Source of the DNA: Hygrocybe punicea
Lineage: Eukaryota > Basidiomycota > Agaricomycetes > Agaricales > Hygrophoraceae
Assembly: GCA_963556145.1 (NCBI GenBank)
Contig: OY744464.1
Coordinates: 2,294,001-2,358,000, forward strand
Length of the DNA stretch: 64,000 bases
Direction: 5' to 3'
Position 1 is the first letter of the stretch. Every line of letters begins with the position of its first letter. The notes beneath the pieces were generated by a model, which was given only the letters and a program-made list of their open reading frames with translations, made no database searches and was not told where the DNA came from. A program made the position numbers and the translations under genes. This document shows, in pieces, positions 10,632 through 21,400 of this stretch.

Positions 10632-12636
10632 ATGCCACCAAAAATGTATTCCAGTATTGAGTCCTCTCGGGCTGCACCGTAACAATTCTCTATGTTCTTC
10701 TGCATTAATTTATTTACTATCATGATGGGTTAGCAGGCAAAGCCGAAAACGTGCTCAGACAAGCAAGCCTCTGTATGTTTATAGTGATGTTGAGGAGATG
10801 TACGCATTTGTTACTGAAATGGTACTTGCTTCTGACCAATCTCCAGCAGCGATGGTGAAAACGAACAGGCCACTGAGTGAGTATGGCTTTCTACACTATT
10901 TTACTGAGTTCATTTATTCATGTTGTTAGAGATGAGGCAACACCTTCGCCAAAGCCCAGGTCAGGAAAAGCAGGCAAATGGTGTGTAAACATTTTCGTTA
11001 TTGAGCCTATTTGGATTGATCCATTCAACAGAAGGACTTTGACTGCCAAGATTGCCCCTCGGTCCTCAAAGAAAGCCCACGTTGCATCAACCCCAGAGTT
11101 ATCTGAACCAGAAGTGAAAACGTCTGTAAGATTTCTTGTTCTGTCGATTGTCCTTTTTGATACTTTAACAGTCCGTCAAAGCATCAATCCAAGTATTCAC
11201 CAGTCTTCAGCCTACCTTGTTTATTTCTGAATCGTTGATTTCACTATAGGTCTCCTCAAAAGGCATCCCCTCAAAAAGCATCTCACCAAAAGGCGTCATC
11301 CAAACAGGTTTCCTATACCACAGTTGATTCTCCGAGTCCTGAAGAGGACATTTTTCGGTAGGAGGCCGGCCCTTAGTTTTGACTGCACTAATTAGCTATC
11401 ATACCAGTTCACCCTCACTCAAGAAACCTAAAGACGAAATGGTATATTTGGAGGACTTTCCTGAATCGTATGTGTCGACATGTTTCATTACTTTATATAA
11501 TCCTCCGGTAGCAAAAATTTCATCAAGTCCGGTGATGGTCCAGTCAAATGTGAAGTTCTCGTCCAAGAACTGATGGACTCCATGTTGGTGGACACATACA
11601 AGAACCTCCCACCTCTTCAGTGAGTATTTGTCTTTTTAATAATAATATAGTTTTGATTGATGATTGTTCTCTGGTTAGAAAAGGGACTCTGGTCACCGCC
11701 AATCCTGGGATTGATCCCATAGAACCGTTTTTGCTTAGCAATGTTCCAAAAATCTTTCCCTCCGCAAATATGAGGTATGTCTCCTTTACTTCTAACATGA
11801 GTCATCCTTCAAACTATAATTAGGCTTCTTGTCGAGGCCATCACCTTTACAAGGTCTGGGGTGTTCATGAATCCTTCCAGAGCATCCCCGAATCTTGTCA
11901 AGATCAACCCAGTATCAGAAAGTGTACGATCTGTGGAATACGCAAGCCAGGCTGGCGCATATGGCTTCAATCCATATATCGTTTTTACTTCTGTTTTGCT
12001 TGTGACCAGTTCTAATTTGACCTCGGAACCTGTTGGGATTTTCCGGCAAATTGGTGGACTGATGTGCACTCAAGAGTGGGAGAGGTTTTGCGCCTTTTTC
12101 TGCATGGTATTCAAGGTTCCTGAGCTGAGGGCTCAAATACTGGAGGGTTCCGTCATGATTAGCACTCGTGCTAAACAAAGAGATAAGGATGACGGTAAGT
12201 ACTTCGTGTCATATATGCACTACAATTTTTTTAATCTGACATATTTCAGCTGGATTTACAGGAAGTAACATTGCGAAAATGCCGGCTAGGAAGAAGTCCC
12301 TTGCCAATTTGTCTCCGGTGAAAGCTGTCTCTTCCAATAGTACAGCGGTGAAAGGTGCACTGAACTTTGAAGACCAGGGTGAGTACAAGTCAATTTGTCC
12401 GAGTTTGCCATGATCTTAGGATTTCGCCAGTTCCCATATATGATGGCATGAATGGTGTGGTAGATGTTACCAGGCTCCATCACCTTTCATCTGACTTGAA
12501 GCTGTGGGAGGATGACTTGGTGGGGAAGATGTGTCTAGTTGGCTATACGGCGAACAGCTGGATCCCCAAGGACAACTTGACCAAGCAGCTCTCTCTAAAC
12601 ATTCAGTGGGTCGTTGTTTTAGCCAAGGAGGACTAG
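10632..12636 (+). CDS. module gene B (copy 1): conserved multi-exon protein of unknown function
   Basis: The ATG at 10632 starts a short exon to 10678, joined across a GT-AG intron to 10734. The N-terminus is basic (SRKRAQ) and leads into PLYVYSDVEEM. Several small exons follow to about 11.6 kb, then a large exon at about 11825-12195 (LLVEAITFTRSGVF, IFRQIGGLMCTQEWERFCAFFCMVFK). The last exon ends at the TAG 12636 with VPIYDGMNGV, CLVGYTANSW and LNIQWVVVLAKED. The middle exon limits were not all fixed. The frame appears open throughout. The protein belongs to the same recurrent set as A, C and D, but its biochemical role is unknown. It converges on gene C, 266 bases apart. Confidence 0.55.
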
Positions 12637-12902
12637 GACTAGGGCTTAGCAAATTGTCGGCTTGGACATAATTTTTTACATGTATTTATTATTCAGAATC
12701 CGTCGGGTTGTTTAAAAACCCAATATACCGCTATATCTGCTCTCGAAGAAACGTTTAGCTTTCTTTCATGAGAGCATTTTTGACATTGAATTCGTCACGG
12801 TTTCCCTTTGGTGAAAAAGTTTTTCCTTCGGTGAAAAAGTTTTTCCACACCTGTAATTCAATTCAACGTAACACTTTCTTATAAAATGAACAGCCTGTTA
12901 TT

Positions 12903-14382
12903 CTACTGCCCCAGAAGCTCCTTGAGATTACTAAAAAGTCCAAATCCCATTTGCCATCTAGCGGGGCCTTCTTCTTCCAATTCTTTTCTAGCCCACTTTT
13001 TCGAAGCCAGCAGCTCACCAACAGTCTGGAACCCATATTCCACCCATCTAAATAAGCCCCCTGCCGTGTACTGTGTGAAGGACATTCTCGTTTCCCCCTT
13101 TTGAATGGAGGTGTTGGAGTGGCGGAGGATGGTGGAAGGAATAATGGCGGTGGTCCCAGCGGGAAACTCGATAACCATCTTCAAATCCCAAAGGATGAGA
13201 TGGCCCCCAAGTGTCGGATCGAAGTCGCCCAGTGGGGTGATGGAGCACATCCCAAAAGACAAATTCTTGAAGTCGATGTGGTCGAAGCATACCGTCTGTG
13301 GTCCGAAATTGAACGTGCTGGTTGACCATATGCTGTTGTCGAATGTCCTTGCCAACTCGGGATACCTCTCATACAGTGCTCCCATTTTTTCCTTGTAATA
13401 GGAATACAGCTTTGGCATCCACATCGAAAATGCTCCTGATGCAAATCCTGCAAATCCCCTAATTGCAGGGTGATTAATGAGCATCGTGAGGATTTCGCTA
13501 TCCTTAGCGCTATTGCAAAGGTTCCCAGGCGTCTACTCAGGGAAGGAATCAGTAGATGAATCGGCAATACAAAAATGGAGTTTGCCTTCTGTCCCCCCCC
13601 ATACAATGCCCCGTGGCTTAGCACATAGAAAACGCCGCGTCTATGACTCTCTTGGGTGACTGAGAAGCTAGCTAACGTCCTAGCATGGGCCATGGCTTCC
13701 GCAGCGTCTCGATGCATCTTCTGACCTAGCTCACCATCCGGTCGACCTACCATGACAACTATCAAAAGACCTTCTTGGTTTTCAATAGGAAATGACTCTC
13801 TATTATTGTATAATGAGCTTTGATCACCAGTAATGGGAATGAGACTTACTTTCCATCCCAATGGTGTAGGGTAAACTTGAATACGGAGTCGGAACCCACC
13901 ATTTCCTCCAAAGTAAAAGTCCTCCCATACCCCTCCGAGTTGACCACAGTATATCCAATTTTTGAGACTGGTACAGCTTCGACGTCGAGGTCAAGATCGG
14001 CAGTGACTTTATTGACCTCGTTGATATGTTTCTTCGTAGTGGAAGGACGGACCGTATAATCGCCGAAGGAACGACTACTCCGTTCTTGCTGTCGTTTCAT
14101 TTGGCGTTTTTGTTTACTTTGTTGTTTCCGATGTTCCTTTACAGATTTTGGAAGTGGTTTACGAGAAATAGGGGTGGTCGTGGACGACGCAGGAGCCTGA
14201 TGTTCATCGGAGCTGATATCCACATTGGAATTGTGGTCAGACGGTGCAAGGGCATGGGGTTGGTCCACCGGACATATGGATTGGAACGGATAGTCCTCTG
14301 TGTCGTCCTCCTGGTTGCTGATTTCTGATTGTACTGCTTTGCCCAACAATTGTTCAAAATTGAATGAATTATCAGCGGAGAT
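12903..14382 (-). pseudogene. module gene C (copy 1): TET/JBP-like dioxygenase, start codon lost
   Basis: Exons on the minus strand are 14382-13850, 13799-13625 and 13532-12903, matching copy 2 (445 aa) in length. The catalytic part is in the last exon: DHIDF supplies the H-x-D iron ligands, LRHSN the distal histidine, and GETRMSFTQYTAGG the arginine that binds 2-oxoglutarate. This is the pattern of fungal TET/JBP-type oxygenases, which oxidise 5-methylcytosine in DNA. Relative to copy 2 the initiator ATG is ATC here (14382-14380) and no upstream ATG in frame was seen. This copy may therefore be silent, or may start at an internal methionine. Otherwise the frame is open. Confidence 0.6.
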
Positions 14383-14599
14383 GGCCTGAGTCTGACAGAT
14401 TAGATTAAGTAACTGGCTATCTAGACTCTCTAGCTGAGAGGTATATTGTTTACCATAGAATGGGTTTGCATGGCGTTGGTACAGCGGTCTGACTTGAACA
14501 GCAGAAAACCTTTTTACAGGTCACGTGATGGGCCAACTTGTTATTTAATGAAAAAAAACATGACTTCAAGAAATATTATGATTTCAAAATATTTAAAGC

Positions 14600-15200
14600 T
14601 GTACCCTAAAGGTGAAGGGTGGAAGGGGTTATAACTCCCGTGGCCCCAATGACCACCCTCCGTGATATCCTCAACCAATCTTCAATCATTTTAAGAGGGT
14701 GGAGGTGAACCGCGCACAGACTGTGCGATCACAACCCCCACGGCCCAGACGGCCACCCTCCGTGACATCCTCAACCGTTTTGAGAGGGTGGAGGTGAACC
14801 GCACACAGACTGCGCGATCACAACCCCCACGGCCCAGATGGCCACCCTCCGTGACATCCTCAACTGTTTTTGAGAGGGTGGAGGTGAACCGCGCACAGAC
14901 TGCGCGATCACAACCCCCACGGCCCAGATGGCCACCCTCCGTGACATCCTCAACTGTTTTTGAGAGGGTGGAGGTGAACCACGCACAGACTGCGCGATCA
15001 CAACCCCCACAGCCCAGACGGCCACCCTCTGTGACATCTGCCATAAATAATGTCCGGGACTGGAGGAGGGCCGTGCACAGACTGCACGACCACGCCCTCC
15101 GTGGCCCAGTCGGCCATCCCCTCAGTTGGTTTTGGAAGGGTGGAAGCGGATCGTGCACAGACTGCACGATCACATCTTCCATGGCCCAGACGGCCATCCT
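14600..15200. repeat. 90-bp tandem array of palindromic sites between genes C and D
   Basis: About four nearly exact 90-bp units (for example starting 14691, 14781, 14871, 14961) are followed by two divergent units. Each carries a dyad around CGCACAGACTGTGCG or GTGCACAGACTGCAC, six in total. The array lies upstream of both C (minus) and D (plus). A related array occurs upstream of C copy 2 at 38.8-39.2 kb. The regular dyads look like protein-binding sites. The long open frames across the array come from its 90-bp period, a multiple of three, and are not taken as genes. Confidence 0.8.
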
Positions 15201-15899
15201 TCCAGGCTACAAAACTAGGAATAATAATGACCATAATGAAACTACAAGAAAAGTACAAGTACTGACCTTTACTAAAGAGCTAAACGGTGACAACTGCAAA
15301 ACGCGTCGACGCGTCAAACAATGATTAGTAATACTTTCCCACCGTTCAAAAAAAAAACATTTCACTTTACCGTCAGTGCTCCAGCTGGCGTGGGTTATCA
15401 AATTTTGTAGTGAGCTAGGGAAACCATGAAACTAATGAGTCTAAGGAATATACGTCTTGTGAACGTTGAAGAGAGGGCAAAGCAAGCGCGTTTAATAATG
15501 ATGACTCAGACTTTCCCACGGTTCAAATGACCGAATTTAGCAAGAGTTTGGGGCATGGCATTTGATACGGAAATTAATGGTCGCCGTGATGGGTTATGGC
15601 GGCAAGCAGCGTATGCTGTGGGGGGGGGCCAAAGTCGCCAGTTTAAAAAATATTTACGTGGTGTAGAATAATTTGGTATACTTCGTCGTCCTTTTATTAT
15701 AAATTGTCTTTTCATCAGTAATAATAGTATACTCATATCATTTGCAAATGCCTATAAATGGAATTAATTATTATATCTAAAAATATTTTACACTTGTGAC
15801 TTTTCACGGGGAAGGAATGCCGGTACAATACTAATGATTTCACATTGATATAAACCTTTTACCACATTGAGTTTGGACTTAGTGATATTCTGTTCAACA
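15201..15899. other. region upstream of gene D
   Basis: No gene was seen. At about 15301 there is a perfect palindrome ACGCGTCGACGCGT followed by CAAACAATGATTAGTAAT. The same string, inverted, occurs at about 38680-38700 next to the second array, and a related word (ACTTTCCCACGGTTCAAA) recurs at 15510. These may be terminal or subterminal repeats of a larger unit. Confidence 0.4.
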
Positions 15900-17405
15900 A
15901 TGCCCCACACGAAACAAACCGCAAAGAACTCCACTAGTGGTGTTGTTCCCCAAAAATCTGACAAAACTGAGAAAACTGCACCGGCTTCCATTCCAGCAGT
16001 CCGTCTCATTGTGTCCTCTGACTCTGCGACTCCGTTGCCCCCCCCACCCTCTGATGGCAAGAACGACGTCTGTGCTTACCTTTTAAAACGTTTTTCACCT
16101 GTAACTGACCTTCTCACAGTTTTGCTACATCTGCCTGAACGGTGGACTGCTCATGGTCTGTGAGTACTGTCCACGGTCAGTCTGCGAATCATGTGTGGAC
16201 ATCCATGCCAATCCGGCTGTGATACCTTCCATCTTTGTCTGCCCGTCATGCCATGAATCGAATTTTACAGGCCGTCATTGTGAGCCCTACCATGTGAGTA
16301 TATTACTTATTTAATCGTAACCAAGACTAATGAACGACTTAGGCCCTCTACGTCTTGAATGGTCCTGCGTACGTCAACAACTCCCTCGATCCCACCGCTC
16401 ATATCCCTGCGATCGCGTCTCCCGTCCAAATCACCAGCGGATTTCAAATGCACGCCCACTCCCAGGTGTCCCATGACACCCTTTTGATCGTGCACTTTGT
16501 GCTCTCTGGGACATCTAACGCTGGTGCCCCTGCTACTGTCCTCACATCCTACATGTCAGGATTTCTTGCCGAGTCTGCTCTCCGGTTTGCTGAGGTGGAA
16601 TTCGATCTTGCCAATGATTCAAATGTGGAACTGCATGCAAAGCGGGTTGCCGAAATTTGCAGCCAATACCAGTACGTTTATTTGTACTGCATACTTTGCT
16701 CCATTTACTTATCATAATTAGACACTGCTCATCTCGGATTGTAATTTTCATAACCACGCATTCACATGATGAAACCAGGGATTTATTTATCGGTCCGAAA
16801 TTGTGTACTTCTGTGATGGAGGTGAGCTTTCTTTGTCGTGGCATCCTTATTCTAATTGCCTGTATCAAATATCAGTTTTTTGACCTCCTGATCCCGCGAA
16901 GGGTCGCAAACTTTCTTCGGGAGAGGGATGTGACCCTTTGGGTCATGTCGTGTGGTGCCCTGGTCAAGATGCCTCGAAGCTACCAGGACTTGGCTGGGGT
17001 GGTGAAGCAGTAAGTTTTTTGTCTTTTGTTTTTCTCAACTGAGTTGCTCGCTTTGTCCTAAGTTTTAAATTCAACAATTTGGTTGCATTTACGGCAACTA
17101 AGTTTCAACCCATTCTCACTACGAACTTCACCCTCAGCATGGCACAAAGAAACCTCGTCGAACGATTTCCATTCAATCTTGCCATCCAGGACACCATCCC
17201 CACCGTTTTTTCAATCGGTCGCCACACAGACATAGTGTACATCCAATTTTCTAACGACAGCGTCAAGGGCACTCGTTACACTTGGTGCCACCCCCAAATC
17301 CGCCCATGGGGACAAGAGGTCCCCCCCCCAATGCTCCGGTTGTGGCTGAATTCGAACATGGTCGTTTTCTCGAAAATGGTCGGACATAGTGGTAACCTGC
17401 AGTAG
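15900..17405 (+). CDS. module gene D: PHD-like zinc-finger protein
   Basis: Six exons are proposed: 15900-16067, 16120-16293, 16343-16671, 16722-16821, 16876-17009 and 17063-17405. The phases join cleanly and give 415 aa. After a basic, threonine-rich N-terminus (about 1-55), residues 58-100 carry cysteine pairs C58/C61, C70/C73, C78/C81 and C97/C100 (FCYICLNGGLLMVCEYC at the start), the spacing of a PHD- or ADD-like finger of the kind that reads histone tails. The rest (about 115-415) has alternating hydrophobic strands (LIVHFVLSG, RIVIFITTHSHDETRDLF, VTLWVMSCGALV), suggesting an alpha/beta domain of unknown activity. No catalytic motif was assigned. It appears intact, and only this copy is present in the window. 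Confidence 0.65.
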
Positions 17406-17692
17406 GTGTAAACATCAGTTGACTTTCAGTCAGTTAGGTGGTGAACTTCACTGGTTGGGTGGTGAGTTCTTCAGTGGACGGTGGTTAATTCGTGACTGCC
17501 CTTTGTAAAAAAAAAATTTGCATCAAATATATGTCCCAGTCCCCTGTTTGCTCTTTGTAATGTATCCAAGCAAGTAAATCACCCAGTGACTCATGTAGGT
17601 CAACTTGTCAAGCTGCAGCTCAAAACAACTTGTTGAAGTTATTACTCAAAACGTACAATTAAGTACAATTAATAATTCATTATGTAATAAGG
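17406..17692. other. spacer between gene D and Helitron A
   Basis: AT-rich sequence with a GGTGGTTGGGTGGTGAG-type imperfect repeat at 17435-17485. The 5' terminus of Helitron A was expected here or just downstream but could not be located. Confidence 0.3.
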
Positions 17693-18019
17693 TTGAAAAA
17701 CCTTTTTTCTCAACTCGAACTACATCCCTATGACGTTCAAAAGCTTTATCCTACTGCTACTTGTGTTGCTGACCATTCTATTACAATTGAATCACCCACA
17801 GGTCCTATTTATATCAGGATTCAACATATTTCCATTACTAATTTGATTTATGTCAGCGGTTGTCTGCCGAAGCTCACATCGATGGAAAAACCAGTAAAAA
17901 TGTTTATGGAGTTAGCCAATTGCTTTGGGAGGGATTCAGTCAGTAAATCTAACTACCTCTAGATCTACTGAATGTACTAAGTACTTCACCGTGTTTAGCA
18001 GATTGGTTTAATATTACTT

Positions 18020-18411
18020 GCCAGACACTTTTCCCCCTGCCCAGACAGTTGGGCATGTTGTTTTCGCTGCCCAGACAGTTGGGTGAGTCGTTTTCACTGC
18101 CCAGACAGTTGGGCGTGTCGTTTTCTCTGCCCAGACAGTTGGGTGGGTCGTTTTCTCTGCCCAGACAGTTGGGCGTGTTGTTTTCACAGCCCAGACAGTT
18201 GGGTGGGTCGTTTTCTCTGCCCAGACAGTTGGGTGTGTTGTTTTCACAGCCCAGACAGTTGGGCGTGTCCTTTTCTCTGCCCAGACAGTTGGGTGTGTCG
18301 TTTTCTCTGCCCAGACAGTTGGGCGTGTTGTTTTCACAGCCCAGACAGTTGGGCGTGTCCTTTTCTCTGCCCAGACAGTTGGGTGGGTCGTTTTCTCTGT
18401 TCAAACAGTTG
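18020..18411 (+). repeat. 30-bp minisatellite inside the Helitron A N-terminal region
   Basis: Twelve units of about 30 bp plus one degenerate unit, each centred on CCCAGACAGTTGGG. In frame it encodes ten-residue repeats of the type FSLPRQLGVS. Because 30 is a multiple of three, copy number changes keep the frame, and all other frames also stay open. No equivalent is present in copies B or C. Confidence 0.9.
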
Positions 18412-21400
18412 AATGCATCATTATCCCTGTCTGGTCAATGCAAAGCAATGATAGGTTCTTTGTTATCTCAGTCAGGGTATTTTATGTCAACTATACTATT
18501 CTTGCAGTATACTATATTATGGTTTGGTATAGGGACCATAGCCTGGCATTTTGCTACTTGGATATTATTGCTGAGCAAAGCAGCAAAGCCATTTGACTTC
18601 CATGATATAGCCATATCATCTCGAAATATTGATAACGACAATCATATATCTAGGACATATGTGGGTGGTGGCAAAAAACCTGTTTTTACCATATCAGAAC
18701 TTGGATTAAGATCTTTTCCACTTCATCAAGGGAAAACAGGATCTTATACATTTAAATCATACATATCCAAGCAAGATATGACTCTTCAGAATTTTTCTAA
18801 TGATTTTCTTATAGTATTGGACATTTCACTAGCAATTTTAGTTGACAAATTAACCATTGCAAATCTTAAATTCATTGCTGCGTGTCATTCCATTTATTTG
18901 CCAGCAAAAATGAAACATGCAGAAATTCAAACTGAAATTGTAAATCACAAGTGCATTGACTGTTCTTCTTATGTTTCAGTATTTGAGTTTACAGATGAGC
19001 TAGAGATACTGGCGAAAAAGAGTACAGCTAACATTGAAGCTGTAAAACGATCACACAATAAAAACATTGACAAATATTACCAGCAGAATCTTTTTGCTGT
19101 TTAAAAATACAATAAAAATAATGTTGTGAAGCATCAGCAACAAAATCTTGCAGCTGTTCAAAGACATAACTTGGAACATCCTGAGAAGCATCACCGAAAA
19201 AATATTGCAGCTGTTCAAAAATTCAACTTGGAAAACCCTGAAAAACATCAGCAACAAAATCTTGCAGCTGTTCAAAGACATAACTTGGAACATCCTGAGA
19301 AGCATCATTAAAAAAATATTGCAGCTGTTCAAAGATACAACTTGGAAAACCCAGAAAAACATCAGCAACAAAATAATGCAGCTGTTCAAAGATATAAATT
19401 GGAACATCCTGAACAACATCAGCAACAAAATATTGCAGCTGTGAACAGATATAAATCAGAACATCCACATCAATACCAGCAACAGAATCTTGTAGCAGTT
19501 CAAAAATATTGCTTGGAACATCCAGAGAGATGTCAACAACAAAACCTCGCCGCTGTTCAAAGATATTCATCTGATGATTCAGAGAAATATATACTTTTTA
19601 ATCAAAAAGCAGTTCAAAATTTTCATCACAATAATCCTGACAAATACAAACAGCAAAATCAAATTGCAGCACAGTCCTACAGAGACAAAGAAGAATTTCC
19701 TCCTTTACCTCCATCTCAATCCTTGCAACACACTATTATATCAAACTTTTGTAGAGAAAGAAGTCCAAATGAATTTACAGAAGCAGGTTGTGCAGTTTGT
19801 GGACGATTAACAACTGTTCAAAATTTATCACAATTATCCTCACTTGATTTAGATTTAACTTTGTTAATACAACCTTCTGCTATACAACAAGAACATTTTT
19901 CAGTTGAAAATCCAATGCAAGACATTGATAAACCCATTTTAATTGATAGTTTAGATAATATATGCAATTCATGTCAAAAGTCATTGAAGAATGGAAAACA
20001 ACCTCTTCATGCACTTGCAAATGGTCTGTGGATTGGTGATGTGCCAGCAGCTTTACAAAATCTATCATATGCTGAACAGTTGATGATTGCAAGGGTTAGA
20101 CACAATAGATGCATTGTCAGAGTCTCTTCAGGCATGCACAAGATGAGAGCCAATGTAATTACATTTGCAAATCCAGTTCCAAAACTATATGATATTTTGC
20201 CACCTCCAGCTGATGAATTAGATGAAGTTCTGGCCTTTATTTACACTGGTCCATGCAAACCAACCAAGTCTGACTTTGAAAGAACACCTCTGCTTGTTAG
20301 GAGAAACAAAGTAGCCAATGCTTTGAATTGGCTAAAGTTAAATCACTGTGATTACTTTGACTTGGAAATATCGCAAGAGAATTTAAATCAATATCCTGAA
20401 AATGATATACCAGTGGTTGTTGATTACCGCCAGTCATTCACCAACAAAAGTCCAGAATCAACTGCAGTTCATGATATGGAAACTGAAGAAGGAACAGAAA
20501 CTGGCAAATGTCCATTTGTTGTTCATGGCTTGACTGGTGAGGAATATTCAACCAAGAGTGTTAAAGCATTAAAGGCCATTGCTTTGAAACATTTGAAGAG
20601 CAACCGCATGGTGCTCGCTATTGGACATGACAAAGATCCACAGTCAATCTATGGCAACCCACAGTTATTTCCACAAATGATGCCTTGGCTGTTTCCATAT
20701 GGACTTGGTGGTATTGGAAATAATATAAAGCAAGGATCTCTGTCTGATATTGCACATAAAAGACATTTGTTAATGTACAATGACAAGCGTTTTCAGAGAG
20801 ACCCACACTTTCCATTGATTGCATTTAATCATGAACAAATCAAACAGGCAACTACTGGAGGCTATTTATTGGCTGAGAAAGTAAAGTTTGATCAGATATC
20901 CCAGAGGCTCATGGATGTCGATGTTGGTGTTCTGAATTACATCTCCAGAAAGATGGAAGAGGGTGTACATGTCAAACCTGACACTGATGAGGAAAAGCTT
21001 TGTTTCCAGCTGATCAAAGACATTGACCATGTTGGAAGTCATGTACAAGGATCTTTGACAAATAAAAAATATATGAGAAATGAAATCTGGGCTCTGATGT
21101 CATTCTGTGGGGCCCCATCTTGGTTTATCACCTTTTCACCTGCAGATATCATGCATCCACTATGTTTATATTTTGCTGACACCAAAGAGGAGTTTTCCCC
21201 AAACTTGCGAGACTACAATGAGAGATACAGACTGATTGCCCAAAATCCTGTCGCTGGTGCAAGATTCTTTCATTTTATGATCAAGTTGTTTATCAAACAT
21301 GTACTTGGAGTTGGCTCAAATCACTCTGGGTTTTATGGAGATACAAATGCATACTATGGTGCTGTTGAACAGCAAGGACGATTAACTCTTCATATGCATA

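Noticed and set aside
13181..13861. Long single-frame reading of exon 2 and exon 3 of gene C copy 1
   Set aside because: It runs through introns. The spliced model gives the catalytic HxD...H...R order, and both copies agree on splice sites.
14691..15324. Long overlapping frames on both strands with repeated residues
   Set aside because: The 90-bp repeat period is a multiple of three and keeps all frames open. Composition follows the array, not a protein.
18020..18411. CRISPR-like regularity of 30-bp repeats
   Set aside because: Units are head-to-tail with no unique spacers, in a eukaryotic transposon. It is a minisatellite.
17949..18412. Repetitive frames antisense or out of frame to the minisatellite
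   Set aside because: Same reason: the 30-bp period keeps every frame open. Only the frame continuous with the Helitron N-terminal region is meaningful.
19051..19570. Leucine/phenylalanine-rich frames on the minus strand
   Set aside because: They are the antisense of the 51-bp linker repeats and share their period.
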